Shown here: positions 34,980 to 43,902 of the stretch, in pieces
Position numbering within the stretch: the first letter of the stretch is position 1
How the letters are laid out: each line of letters opens with the position of its first letter
Assembly: GCA_002307135.1 (NCBI GenBank)
Contig: DBTQ01000019.1
Coordinates: 1 to 49,598 of the forward strand
Source: Bacteroidetes bacterium UBA1312
GTDB taxonomy: Bacteria; Bacteroidota; Bacteroidia; Chitinophagales; Chitinophagaceae
Direction: 5' to 3'
DNA: 49,598 bases
Translations under genes and position numbers: made by a program
The notes under the pieces: generated by a model
What the model saw: only the letters and a program-made list of their open reading frames with translations
Database searches by the model: none
What the model was told of the DNA's origin: nothing

Positions 34980-36428
34980 TTATTGTAACCAGTTCTTTTC
35001 ATTTAGATGTGTCAGTACAACGTCAATATTGTATTTATTTTTTAAGAATTTTTCTAATTGTTCCGCTGCGAAAACAGAACGATGTTGGCCGCCTGTACAA
35101 CCAAAGGAAATGTTCAGACTTTCAAAATCCCGCTCTAAATAATCCTCTACATTGATTGTAACTAAAGCAAACACATGTTCGAGGAATTCCGGCATTTTTG
35201 TTTCCATGAGGAGATAATTCTTTACAGCCTCATCTTTGCCGCTTTGCTTTTTATATGCCTCTACTCTGCCAGGGTTTAGAATGCCTCTACAGTCGAAGAC
35301 ATAGCCTCCTCCGTGTTCTGATTTGTCTTTAGGAATACCATTTTTATAAGCGAAACTATTGACGGTAACTCTCAGTTTGCTGTTTTTGTCAGATTGTATT
35401 ACAGAGTAGTGCGCAATCATATCTTTTGAAGATATTTTTTCGAGCAGAGAACGTAATTGCGGGTAAGCAGGTATTTGTGGGTTATCTTCTAAAAATGATT
35501 GAAGATTTTTTAATGCAGGGCCGATACTACTGATAAAATGAGGCTTGCGTTCTAGTAATCCTCTAAATCCATAAGCACCTAAAACCTGTACTAGGCGCAA
35601 CATTACAAATTGAGAGTACCCTTTTCGTAAGTACATTTCGTCCAAACGGGCAATGGGTAGATTGTTGAGGCTTGTTACATAACCGTTCAATAATTCTTCT
35701 TTCCATTTGTTAGGTAGCTGGGCTTTGGCTTGCCACAGTAAGGAGGCAACGTCATATTGTGGCGGTCCTTGCATACAACCCTGATAATCGATGAAGTAAA
35801 CCTTGTCATTATGTAACATGATGTTACGGCTTTGGAAATCACGATACATCAACATTTTGGGTTGGATCCGGCCAAGGTCTTTGCTGATCTCTTCTATTTC
35901 ATCCATTAACTCTGTCTTGTCATACACTACTTTTTGTAAGTCGGCAAAATAGTATTTGAAATACAGGAAATCTGCAATGATTGCTTTTTCGTCAAATTGT
36001 TTTACTGAAAAACACTGGTTATAATCGGTCTCCCTTCCGGCTATCCATTGTAGCTTAGCAAGTTGCTCTAAGCTTTTGTGATAATTTTGTTTTACCTCAT
36101 CAGTGAAACCTTCCTGGTTTAATTGGTCAAATAAAGAAAAACTACCCAAGTCTTGTTGCAAATAATATTTTCTATCCTTGGCCCTTTTGTATATTTCCGG
36201 TACGTTTATTTCATGTTTGTGAAATAAATCGGTGAAGTAATAGAATGAATTGTTTTCAGCAATATTGAGGTTATAAGTTCCAATGGCGCTATTATCCTCA
36301 TTGCTCAATCTATAATAACGTCTGTCGGAGCCAGAGATGGGAATGATAGCGATGGTATCTGCTTTTTTGCCAAAATGCTCTTCAAATAATTCCTCTAATA
36401 TCTTAGTGTTGGGTGCGTTATTGCTCAT
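34980..36428 (-). CDS. Fusion of an APH-type sugar kinase and a RapZ C-terminal domain
   Basis: A 482-aa two-domain protein. Residues 1-330 form an aminoglycoside-phosphotransferase-like kinase similar to the AmgK sugar-kinase group: Brenner-type loop MYRDFQSRNIML (Tyr in place of the usual His), then metal-binding FIDYQG. Residues about 345-482 match the RapZ C-terminal domain: VFDCRGILNPGR, then SFGCTGGQHRSVFAAEQL. In E. coli RapZ this half binds glucosamine-6-phosphate and sRNA. The usual RapZ P-loop half is absent. It starts 2 bp after sixA. A role in amino-sugar or cell-wall recycling is an inference. Confidence 0.82.
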   Translation of the reverse strand: MSNNAPNTKILEELFEEHFGKKADTIAIIPISGSDRRYYRLSNEDNSAIGTYNLNIAENNSFYYFTDLFHKHEINVPEIYKRAKDRKYYLQQDLGSFSLFDQLNQEGFTDEVKQNYHKSLEQLAKLQWIAGRETDYNQCFSVKQFDEKAIIADFLYFKYYFADLQKVVYDKTELMDEIEEISKDLGRIQPKMLMYRDFQSRNIMLHNDKVYFIDYQGCMQGPPQYDVASLLWQAKAQLPNKWKEELLNGYVTSLNNLPIARLDEMYLRKGYSQFVMLRLVQVLGAYGFRGLLERKPHFISSIGPALKNLQSFLEDNPQIPAYPQLRSLLEKISSKDMIAHYSVIQSDKNSKLRVTVNSFAYKNGIPKDKSEHGGGYVFDCRGILNPGRVEAYKKQSGKDEAVKNYLLMETKMPEFLEHVFALVTINVEDYLERDFESLNISFGCTGGQHRSVFAAEQLEKFLKNKYNIDVVLTHLNEKNWLQ

Positions 36429-36430
36429 AT

Positions 36431-36916
36431 TTATTTCTTAGGGTAATCAAATGTTAGTGTTTTTTTTGATTCAGTAAAATCGCTCCAACTTGTGGCTTCA
36501 AATTCAAAAACTACACAGCCACTCGTAGGTAAGCTGCCAATGAACTCGTCTTTCTGTATGTCATATACAAAATCGCTCACACCAGGGTTGTGTGCTATAA
36601 TGTAGCAAGTTTTTATAGCGTCGCTTAATTTAGTTACTATTCGTTGAATAGTCGCACTGCTGCACTGATATAGTTTTTCTTTACTGTCGATATTTGCGCT
36701 GTCATATCCCAATGTTTGTGCAAATATTTTTGCCGTTTGTTGTGTTCGATTAGCCGTACTTGCAATCATCAAATCTGGATGAACATGTTTAAGGCGTTCT
36801 GCCATTTTTTTTGCGTCTTCAATGCCTTGCTCTGTTAGATTTCTATCAAAATCTTCTTGTCCAAAATGTTGGGTTTCTGTTTTAGAATGCCTAATGATTA
36901 CTAAAGTATATTTCAT
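36431..36916 (-). CDS. sixA: SixA-like histidine phosphatase family protein
   Basis: A 161-aa phosphatase of the RHG/histidine-phosphatase branch. The N-terminal motif is IIRHSKTE (RHS rather than RHG). The second Arg is in STANRTQQTA and the second catalytic His in IIAHNPGVSDF. Size and sequence resemble SixA, which removes phosphate from phosphohistidine. Its start overlaps the lpxH stop by one base (TAATG type), and the kinase fusion follows after 2 bp. The actual phospho-substrate is unknown. Confidence 0.82.
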   Translation of the reverse strand: MKYTLVIIRHSKTETQHFGQEDFDRNLTEQGIEDAKKMAERLKHVHPDLMIASTANRTQQTAKIFAQTLGYDSANIDSKEKLYQCSSATIQRIVTKLSDAIKTCYIIAHNPGVSDFVYDIQKDEFIGSLPTSGCVVFEFEATSWSDFTESKKTLTFDYPKK

Positions 36917-37692
36917 TACAGTTTTTTTTCTGAAGATGAATAATAATGAAGTTTAGTGTGCGTGCCATCAAAGATAGCGTAGCTATTATAATATATCCAG
37001 TCGCCGAGATTAATGTACAAGCTATTATTAGGTAACGGATATTCAAGTGCCAGATGCCTATGTCCGAAAATAAAATAATCTACATGCTTTTGTTTTAATA
37101 TATCAAGACAATACTGGACTAGCCATTCTTTGTCTGCCCCCTGAAACTCTTCTTTGGGACCATCTTCTTCATGCTTAGGCCCTAAGCGGCTGAAATAATT
37201 AGCCATACCTACGCCTGTGTCGGGGTGTACTCTGCGATATAACCACTGCGACAGTGGGGCACGCAATATTTTTTTTAAAATTTTATAGCCATTATCCCCC
37301 GGACCGAGTCCGTCCCCATGAGCAATAATAAATTTTTTATCATTGAATACGCGCTCTATAGGTTCGTGATGAATGGGTATATTTAATTCTTCTTGAAAGT
37401 AACCGCGCATCCACAAATCGTGGTTTCCTGTAAATGCTTCAATATGAATACCCGCATCTGTCATTTCCGCAAGTTTGCCCATGAATCGGACAAATCCCTT
37501 AGGTACCACATTTTTGTATTCAAACCAAGCATCAAATAAATCACCTACAAGAAATAATTGCTCTACATCGCCACTTATTTCATCAAGCCATTTACAAATG
37601 CGTTTTTCTCGTTGTAGGCTAGTGGCATGATCGGGTATGCCGAGATGAAAATCGGAGGCGAAATAAATCTTTTTTCCTTCAGGTAAAACCAT
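36916..37692 (-). CDS. lpxH: UDP-2,3-diacylglucosamine pyrophosphatase LpxH-like
   Basis: A 258-aa metallophosphoesterase of the lipid A pathway that should cleave UDP-2,3-diacylglucosamine to lipid X and UMP at the inner membrane. Metal-site motifs in order: SDFHLG, VGDLFDAWFE, TGNHDLW, IAHGDGLGPGD and GHRHLALEY. A TTG at 37722 extends the frame, but the ATG at 37692 begins normally 13 residues before the first metal ligand. First gene of an operon lpxH-sixA-APH/RapZ. Some Bacteroidota paralogues act on other substrates, so the exact reaction is probable rather than certain. Confidence 0.85.
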   Translation of the reverse strand: MVLPEGKKIYFASDFHLGIPDHATSLQREKRICKWLDEISGDVEQLFLVGDLFDAWFEYKNVVPKGFVRFMGKLAEMTDAGIHIEAFTGNHDLWMRGYFQEELNIPIHHEPIERVFNDKKFIIAHGDGLGPGDNGYKILKKILRAPLSQWLYRRVHPDTGVGMANYFSRLGPKHEEDGPKEEFQGADKEWLVQYCLDILKQKHVDYFIFGHRHLALEYPLPNNSLYINLGDWIYYNSYAIFDGTHTKLHYYSSSEKKL

Positions 37693-37873
37693 GCAATATT
37701 TTAGATTGGAAAGTGGCTGCAAGTTAGTTCAAAATTTACATATTGAACTAACCGATAGGTGAGATGAAAACCGCATCAATAAGATATTGTAAACAAATAT
37801 CATGCTTGGTGTCTGTTGATGATATTTACCCAAAAGCTAAGAATATAATTTCATGCTAGTTTTTTAAAAAACC

Positions 37874-37881
37874 TACCTTCG
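37874..37881 (+). promoter_or_regulatory. -7-like box of the 143-aa protein gene
   Basis: TACCTTCG matches TAnnTTTG except for one base and lies 29 bases before the ATG. Confidence 0.4.
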
Positions 37882-37910
37882 CAACGGGTTACAATATTGA
37901 TGAAGATTTT

Positions 37911-38342
37911 ATGGAACACAAGGCATGGGAACTAACAAATATCAATGACTTCTTTGATGCTTATGCAGCAGCAATGTTGCAGCAGGATACAAAATTAATG
38001 ACTCGTTTTTATGATTTGCCATGCACTATGATGGCAGATGAAAACAGTAATGTTTATACAGAATTGAATAAGCTGGAAGCCTTATTTAATCAGGGTATTG
38101 TTTACTATGGACACTTAGGTGTTAAAGAATTCAGACCCGAGGTTTGGAGTAGATATACAATTAGTTCACATTATTCAAAAGTAAGAGTACTGTGGCATCA
38201 TTGCGATAAAGATGGTATTGAACTTTATAGTTGTTTCTATGAATATATTTTATCCGTCGATAAAAATGGTTTTTTGAAAATGCAGGTTGTTATATCTGTC
38301 GATGAAAAAGAACAATTACAACAGTGGCAGAATAAGCAATAA
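37911..38342 (+). CDS. NTF2/SnoaL-like small protein, unknown function
   Basis: A 143-aa soluble protein. The start WELTNINDFFDAYAAAML is a typical first helix of the NTF2-like cone fold; later strands include VRVLWHHCDKDGIELYSCFY and FLKMQVVISVD. It has no signal peptide. Such domains bind small molecules or serve as enzymes; nothing here fixes the ligand. Single gene, convergent with the nitrilase gene (44 bp apart). Confidence 0.6.
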   Translation: MEHKAWELTNINDFFDAYAAAMLQQDTKLMTRFYDLPCTMMADENSNVYTELNKLEALFNQGIVYYGHLGVKEFRPEVWSRYTISSHYSKVRVLWHHCDKDGIELYSCFYEYILSVDKNGFLKMQVVISVDEKEQLQQWQNKQ

Positions 38343-38386
38343 ATATTGTAGTTGTGTCGCTGAATATATTGTATAACAAAGCCTGA

Positions 38387-39166
38387 TTATAGCAAAATAA
38401 ATTTATCTCGATCATCCAAAAAATTAAAGCGTTGCCTTGACTCCTCAAGGGTAGTGTATGACAATGTCGCTGTGTGAATACATTCGTCCTGTGCTTTTTT
38501 CCAGATCAATTCCCCCAAAGGATTGTAAATGCTACTGTTGCCAATGTATTTGTGCCCGTTGCCATCTGTGCCTACACGGTTTACACCTACAACGTAGCTC
38601 ATGTTTTCGATAGCGCGCGCTTGTAGCAATGTTTCCCATACCATGTTTCGTTGTTCCGGCCAATTGGCTACGTAAATTATTGCATCATAATCGTCTGTAT
38701 TGCGCGACCATACAGGGAAGCGAAGGTCATAACAAACCAATAAACAAATCTTCCATCCATTTACACTTGCAATAAAACGTTTTTCACCTGCTGCATAATG
38801 TTTATGTTCGTCTGCATAAGAAAAGAGATGCCGTTTGTCGTAATGCCCGACTTCACCATTTGGTAGTACCCAAAGCATCCGATTGTAATAATGCCCTTCT
38901 GCTTCAATAATAAGGCTACCTGTAATAATACTGCGGTTTTCTGCGGCCATCTTTTTGAGCCATTGTACACTCGACCCGTTCATGGGTTCAGCCAGTTTTT
39001 CGGGACTCATGCTAAATCCTGTACTGAACATTTCGGGTAATACAATGATGTGTTGCAAGCCTTTCAATGCGTGTATTTTTTCTTCGTAATGAGCAAGGTT
39101 GGCTGCGATGTTTTCCCAAATAATGTCTGACTGTATAATGCTGATTTTTAAATCACTTTTTTGCAT
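38387..39166 (-). CDS. Nitrilase-family omega-amidase (YafV-like)
   Basis: A 259-aa carbon-nitrogen hydrolase. The Glu-Lys-Cys triad is visible in VLPEMFSTGF, YDKRHLFSYADE and LLVCYDLRFPVW. Family details (SMSPEKLAEPMNG, ANWPEQRNMVWETLLQARAIEN) match YafV/omega-amidase proteins, which hydrolyse 2-oxoglutaramate or 2-oxosuccinamate as metabolite repair. Divergent from polX with 55 bp between the starts; both promoters must lie in that gap. Confidence 0.9.
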   Translation of the reverse strand: MQKSDLKISIIQSDIIWENIAANLAHYEEKIHALKGLQHIIVLPEMFSTGFSMSPEKLAEPMNGSSVQWLKKMAAENRSIITGSLIIEAEGHYYNRMLWVLPNGEVGHYDKRHLFSYADEHKHYAAGEKRFIASVNGWKICLLVCYDLRFPVWSRNTDDYDAIIYVANWPEQRNMVWETLLQARAIENMSYVVGVNRVGTDGNGHKYIGNSSIYNPLGELIWKKAQDECIHTATLSYTTLEESRQRFNFLDDRDKFILL

Positions 39167-39208
39167 GGTATAAAGTTAATCAATTAGGCAATTTGAACTA
39201 ATACTTTT

Positions 39209-39216
39209 TACATTTG
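39209..39216 (+). promoter_or_regulatory. -7 box of polX
   Basis: TACATTTG, an exact TAnnTTTG match, ends 5 bases before the ATG at 39222, implying a leaderless transcript or a later true start. Confidence 0.45.
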
Positions 39217-39221
39217 CAGGT

Positions 39222-40901
39222 ATGACCAATTATGATATCGCCGATTATTTCACCATGCTTTCCAAATTGATGGATTTGCACGGAGAAGATAGCTTTAAGT
39301 CAAAATCTTATAGCATTGCAGCTTATAATATTGAAAAACTACCGAGTGAATTGGTTTTGATGACTGATGCTGAAATGCACAATACAAAGGGCATTGGCGC
39401 ATCGACAGCGAAAAAAATTCGAGAAATATTGGATACCGGTAAATTGGCTGTTTTAGAGGAAATGATACAACGAACACCTTCTGGCGTTTTGGAAATAATG
39501 CAGGTGAAGGGTCTTGGACCTAAAAAAGTAGCTGTGATATGGAAAGAAATGGGTATTGAGAGTATCGGTGAATTGGAATATGCTTGTCACGAAAATCGTT
39601 TGGCTTCTTTCAAAGGTTTTGGACAAAAAACGCAAGAGGCTGTTCTTCAAAATATTGCTTTTATCCGCAATAGCCAAGGTTTTCACCTATGGTCGGAAAT
39701 AGCTGTAATAGCTAATGACTGGGTGATGAAATTAAAAGGTTCATTTCCGCAGTATCAATTTGTATTAACAGGTGCGGTGCGCAGGCAGATGGAGGTGTTG
39801 GCTCAGATAGAGATATTGAGCGATATGCCAGAAGGTATGTTACTTAAATATTGGCAAAATGTACCGTCCTTAAAAGTAGAAGAACAGGAGCAGGGCAGGG
39901 TAGTGTTATTGCAAATTCCTGATGCACCGACCGTGAAATTTTACTTTGTAAAAAAAGAACAATTCCATTCAGAGTTGTTTCGTAGCTCTTGTAGTGCAAT
40001 ATTTCTGGAGGCATTTACTCGTCAATATCAATTGGATGAAAATTCATTAAGCGAAGAAGATATTTTTGCTAAAAATAAGCTGCAATTTATACCTGTACCC
40101 ATGCGGGAAACGGCTGAAATATTGCAAAGGGCTGCGACTAATAATGTTCCTGAGCTTATTGTTACCAAAGACATTAAAGCCATAATTCATTCCCATTCTA
40201 AATGGAGCGATGGTCAGGAAACTATTGAAACGATGGCGAAACATGCCATAGACAAGGGGTTTGAGTATCTGGTTTTGAGCGACCATTCTCAGGCTGCTTT
40301 CTATGCCAATGGGCTGACACCTGAGCGAATAGCTGCGCAACACGAGGAGATTGACGTGCTCAACGAACAACTAAAGCCATTCAAAATTTTTAAAAGCATT
40401 GAAGCCGACATACTCAACGACGGTAGTTTGGATTATGACCATTCAGTACTAGCCACATTCGATTTAGTTATTGCATCTGTACATAGTAACTTGAAAATGA
40501 CAGAAGAGAAAGCAATGCAGCGTTTGTTGAAAGCTATTCAAAATCCATATACCACCATTTTGGGACACATGACCGGTCGCTTATTGCTTTCCCGCGAAGG
40601 TTATCCACTCGATCATAAAATGATTATTGATGCTTGTGCAGACCATGGTGTGGTGATTGAAATAAATGCGCATCCCCGCAGGTTGGATATTGATTGGCGC
40701 TGGATAGATTATGCACTCACCAAAGGAGTGCTTTTGTCCATTGACCCGGATGCCCACTCCCTTTCCGGTTACGATGATATATACTATGGGTGTATGGCCG
40801 CACAAAAAGGTGGTCTGACTCCTGCGCATAATTTGAGTAGCTTCTCATTAGTAGATTTTGAAGCATTTTTGAATAAAAGGAAAACAAACTATTTACATTA
40901 A
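39222..40901 (+). CDS. polX: PolX-like protein: degenerate family X polymerase joined to a PHP phosphoesterase
   Basis: A 559-aa bacterial PolX architecture. Residues 1-150 hold helix-hairpin-helix DNA-binding repeats (NTKGIGASTAKKIREI, VKGLGPKKVAVIWKEMG, FKGFGQKTQEAV). The palm's nucleotidyl-transfer signature, normally GSxRR...DxD, reads TGAVRRQMEVLAQIEIL, so both catalytic Asp are gone (Q195, E197). The C-terminal PHP domain keeps its metal residues: HSHSKWSDG, SDHSQ, SVHSN, GHMTGR, INAHPRR and DPDAHS. It therefore looks like a DNA nuclease/phosphoesterase without polymerase activity. trpS follows after 12 bp. Confidence 0.87.
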   Translation: MTNYDIADYFTMLSKLMDLHGEDSFKSKSYSIAAYNIEKLPSELVLMTDAEMHNTKGIGASTAKKIREILDTGKLAVLEEMIQRTPSGVLEIMQVKGLGPKKVAVIWKEMGIESIGELEYACHENRLASFKGFGQKTQEAVLQNIAFIRNSQGFHLWSEIAVIANDWVMKLKGSFPQYQFVLTGAVRRQMEVLAQIEILSDMPEGMLLKYWQNVPSLKVEEQEQGRVVLLQIPDAPTVKFYFVKKEQFHSELFRSSCSAIFLEAFTRQYQLDENSLSEEDIFAKNKLQFIPVPMRETAEILQRAATNNVPELIVTKDIKAIIHSHSKWSDGQETIETMAKHAIDKGFEYLVLSDHSQAAFYANGLTPERIAAQHEEIDVLNEQLKPFKIFKSIEADILNDGSLDYDHSVLATFDLVIASVHSNLKMTEEKAMQRLLKAIQNPYTTILGHMTGRLLLSREGYPLDHKMIIDACADHGVVIEINAHPRRLDIDWRWIDYALTKGVLLSIDPDAHSLSGYDDIYYGCMAAQKGGLTPAHNLSSFSLVDFEAFLNKRKTNYLH

Positions 40902-40913
40902 TTTGCAACCCTT

Positions 40914-41912
40914 ATGAGCAAAGAAATTGTTGTGAGCGGCATTCGCTCAACTGGATATTTACACTTAGGGAATTATTTTGGTGCCATGCGCAATTACGTC
41001 AAAATGCAAGACGACTATAATTGCTATTTTTTTGTTGCCGATTACCATTCATTGACTACTCATCCTGATCCTAAAGACCTGCGTGCGAATGTGTATCGGG
41101 TAGTAGCCGAAAATGTGGCCTGTGGCTTAGATCCGGACAAAGTAGCACTATATGCTCAGAGTGATATTCCGGAAATTCCTGAGCTATATCTGATGCTCAA
41201 TATGCTTGCTTACAAAGGTGAGCTGGAAAAAGTACCCACATTCAAAGACAAAGTACGCTTGAATCCGGATAATGTAAATGCGGGTTTACTGACCTATCCT
41301 GTTTTGATGACTGCCGATATATTGATTCATAAAGGCAAACATGTACCTGTTGGAAAAGATCAGGAACAGCATGTGGAAATGGCACGCAATTTTGCGCAAC
41401 GTTTCAATCACCGCTATGGCGAGGTATTCCCGGAGCCTTATCCCTTTAATTTTGGGAGTACTTTGGTGAAAGTGCCGAGCCTTGACGGTAACGGAAAAAT
41501 GAGCAAAAGTGAAAACTTGAATGCTACACTTTTCTTGGCCGACGATGACGATACCATCCGTAAAAAGGTAATGAAAACCAAGACTGATTCGGGGCCTACA
41601 GAATCTAATAGTGAAATGCCCGAATACATTCAAAATGTATTTCAACTATTGCGCTTGGTATCTACCGAAGCGACGTTACAATCTTTTACCAATAACTATA
41701 ATGACTGCACCATACGCTATGGCGATTTGAAAAAACAATTGGCGGAAGATATGATTGCATTTATTGCACCTATCAGAGAAAAAGCTAAAGCCATGCAGGC
41801 GGATGAATCTCTGATTCAAAAAATACTCAAAGAAGGTGCAGCTAAAGCAAGAGTAAGTGCCGCGGCTACTATTGCCGAAGCCCGAAAAGCAATAGGGATT
41901 AATTATTATTAG
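40914..41912 (+). CDS. trpS: Tryptophanyl-tRNA synthetase
   Basis: A 332-aa class I synthetase that charges tRNA-Trp. The HIGH-like motif is GYLHLGNYFGAM, the KMSKS loop is GNGKMSKSEN, and PVGKDQEQHVEMARNFAQRF is the usual substrate-binding helix. Length is normal for bacterial TrpRS. It lies 12 bp after polX and is followed by a terminator. Confidence 0.96.
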   Translation: MSKEIVVSGIRSTGYLHLGNYFGAMRNYVKMQDDYNCYFFVADYHSLTTHPDPKDLRANVYRVVAENVACGLDPDKVALYAQSDIPEIPELYLMLNMLAYKGELEKVPTFKDKVRLNPDNVNAGLLTYPVLMTADILIHKGKHVPVGKDQEQHVEMARNFAQRFNHRYGEVFPEPYPFNFGSTLVKVPSLDGNGKMSKSENLNATLFLADDDDTIRKKVMKTKTDSGPTESNSEMPEYIQNVFQLLRLVSTEATLQSFTNNYNDCTIRYGDLKKQLAEDMIAFIAPIREKAKAMQADESLIQKILKEGAAKARVSAAATIAEARKAIGINYY

Positions 41913-41932
41913 ACTAAAGCAGCTTTCAATTG

Positions 41933-41972
41933 AAGCCGTGTAAACGTTATTGTTTATGCGGCTTTTATTTTG
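41933..41972 (+). terminator. Terminator of trpS
   Basis: The stem AAGCCG-TGTAAAC / GTTTATG-CGGCTT (two G-U pairs) with a 6-base loop is followed by TTATTTTG. It lies 20 bp past the stop and just before the convergent serA end. Confidence 0.72.
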
Positions 41973-41979
41973 TTGCTCT

Positions 41980-43221
41980 CTAATAAAGCAATCGTACTCG
42001 GATGGTTTCTTTTACTTCTTTCAATAATTTCTCTGCTTGTTTCGATAATTTATTGCTTTCAATATCCAGTACTACATATCCAATTTTATCGTTTGTCTTT
42101 AAATATTGCCCAACGATATTTACTTTCAATTGAGATAGGGCAGTGTTAATTGCCGACAATACGCCGGGTACATTATTGTGAATATGCAGTATGCGATGAG
42201 TGTTTTCCTGTGCCGGTAAACGCAATTCAGGTATGGTTTTTGAGCCTTCACTTAAGCCGGTTTCTAAAAAACTGAACAATTTATTACTGACATCAATACC
42301 TATGTTTTGTTGAGCCTCTTCAGTAGATCCGCCAATATGAGGTGTGAGTAAAACATTCGGCAATCCGCAAAGAGGAGAAGAAAAAGCCGCACCGTTTTGC
42401 TCAGGTTCTATTGGGAAAACATCAATAGCAGCGCCACTTATAGCTCCCCCTTTCAATAGCTCACTCAATACATTCAAATCAACGACTTCACCCCGCGCAT
42501 AATTAATCAGTATCGCCCCCTTTTTGAAATATTTTAAATTGGTCTTGTTAATCAGATTTTTTGTTGATGCTAAATCCGGCACATGTATGCTGACAATATC
42601 AGCTACTTGTAACAGGTCTTTCAACGATTTCTTGCACTCCGCATTACCCAATGGTAACTTTGTATCGGTATCAAAGTAAACAACTTTCATGCCAATAGCT
42701 TCAGCCAATACACTCAGTTGTGAACCGATATTTCCATAACCAACAATACCCAATGTTTTGCCGCGTAACTCGTGGCTGCCTTTTGCCTCTTTATTCCATA
42801 TACCTTCATGCGCCGCCTTATTTTTTTCAGGAATCCGACGAATCAACATAATGGCAGCACCTATTACCAGTTCTGCTACTGATCGGGTGTTGGAATAAGG
42901 GGCATTGAATACAGCAATACCCGCTTGGGTAGCCGCAGTCAAGTCAACCTGATTAGTGCCTATGCAGAAGCAACCAACAGCTTGCAGCCGTTTAGCTGTA
43001 TCCAATACTCTAGTAGTGATATTAGTTTTTGAACGAATGCCTAAAATATGCACATCTTTTATGGCCCTGATAAGCTCATCTTCATTCAGTGCCTGAGGCA
43101 TACATTTGATATTAGTATAACCTGCATCAGAAAAACGTTGAATTGCTTTGTCGCTTAGATTCTCCAAAAAAAGAATATTTATTTTATCTTTTGCGTAGCT
43201 CGTGTTTTTATCTTGCGACAT
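41980..43221 (-). CDS. serA: D-3-phosphoglycerate dehydrogenase
   Basis: A 413-aa NAD-dependent dehydrogenase for the first step of serine biosynthesis. It has VGCFCIGTNQVDL, the Rossmann motif LGIVGYGNIGSQL, INYARGEVVD and the catalytic LTPHIGGSTEEAQ. The last 75 residues (ILHIHNNVPGVLSAIN to RVRLLY) form an ACT domain for serine feedback, as in the E. coli enzyme, whose size it matches. It lies 42 bp downstream of nth in the same direction. Confidence 0.95.
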   Translation of the reverse strand: MSQDKNTSYAKDKINILFLENLSDKAIQRFSDAGYTNIKCMPQALNEDELIRAIKDVHILGIRSKTNITTRVLDTAKRLQAVGCFCIGTNQVDLTAATQAGIAVFNAPYSNTRSVAELVIGAAIMLIRRIPEKNKAAHEGIWNKEAKGSHELRGKTLGIVGYGNIGSQLSVLAEAIGMKVVYFDTDTKLPLGNAECKKSLKDLLQVADIVSIHVPDLASTKNLINKTNLKYFKKGAILINYARGEVVDLNVLSELLKGGAISGAAIDVFPIEPEQNGAAFSSPLCGLPNVLLTPHIGGSTEEAQQNIGIDVSNKLFSFLETGLSEGSKTIPELRLPAQENTHRILHIHNNVPGVLSAINTALSQLKVNIVGQYLKTNDKIGYVVLDIESNKLSKQAEKLLKEVKETIRVRLLY

Positions 43222-43263
43222 GTAGTTTATTTAGCTGAAAATGGATAAAGAATTTATGTAAAA

Positions 43264-43902
43264 CTATTGCAGTGTTTTATAATATTTGCAAGCTTCTGTG
43301 ATACCACAAATAGCGCATTTAGGATTTCGGGCTACACATACATAACGCCCGTGCAGGATGAGCCAGTGGTGTGCAATATGTATTAAATCTTTAGGGATAT
43401 TAGCAATCAGTTGTAGTTCAGCCTGTCGCGGATTTTTTGCTTTAATGGTTAGCCCTATTCTTGCCGAAACCCTAAATACGTGGGTGTCAACCGCCATATT
43501 GGGTTGCTCATCAATTACAGATGTAATCACATTAGCCGTTTTTCTGCCTACTCCGGGCAGTAGCATTAGTTCATCGACCGTATGTGGTACTGCTCCACCG
43601 AATTTTTCTACCAGTAAGGTAGCCATACCGATCAGGTGTTTGGCTTTATTGTTGGGGTAACTGATACTTCTTATTATTTCAAAAAGATCCTCGAGCTTAG
43701 CTTTGGCTAGCGAGAAAGCATCCGGGTAACGGGCAAAAATATTGGGTGTAACCATATTTACCCGTTTGTCGGTACACTGTGCAGAGAGGATTACAGCAAC
43801 CAAAAGCTGAAACGAATTGTCGTACAACAACTCCGTTTCAGCTTCTGGCATGTTTTTGCTAAACCAATCTATTATATATTCGTAACGTTGTTTCTTGGTC
43901 AT
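43264..43902 (-). CDS. nth: Endonuclease III
   Basis: A 212-aa base-excision glycosylase/AP lyase for oxidised pyrimidines. The helix-hairpin-helix LLPGVGRKTANV contains the catalytic Lys; the catalytic Asp is in VDTHVFRVS. The C-terminal [4Fe-4S] cluster has the exact spacing C-x6-C-x2-C-x5-C (CVARNPKCAICGITEAC). Its start overlaps the msrB stop by 4 bp, coupling two oxidative-damage repair enzymes. Confidence 0.95.
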   Translation of the reverse strand: MTKKQRYEYIIDWFSKNMPEAETELLYDNSFQLLVAVILSAQCTDKRVNMVTPNIFARYPDAFSLAKAKLEDLFEIIRSISYPNNKAKHLIGMATLLVEKFGGAVPHTVDELMLLPGVGRKTANVITSVIDEQPNMAVDTHVFRVSARIGLTIKAKNPRQAELQLIANIPKDLIHIAHHWLILHGRYVCVARNPKCAICGITEACKYYKTLQ

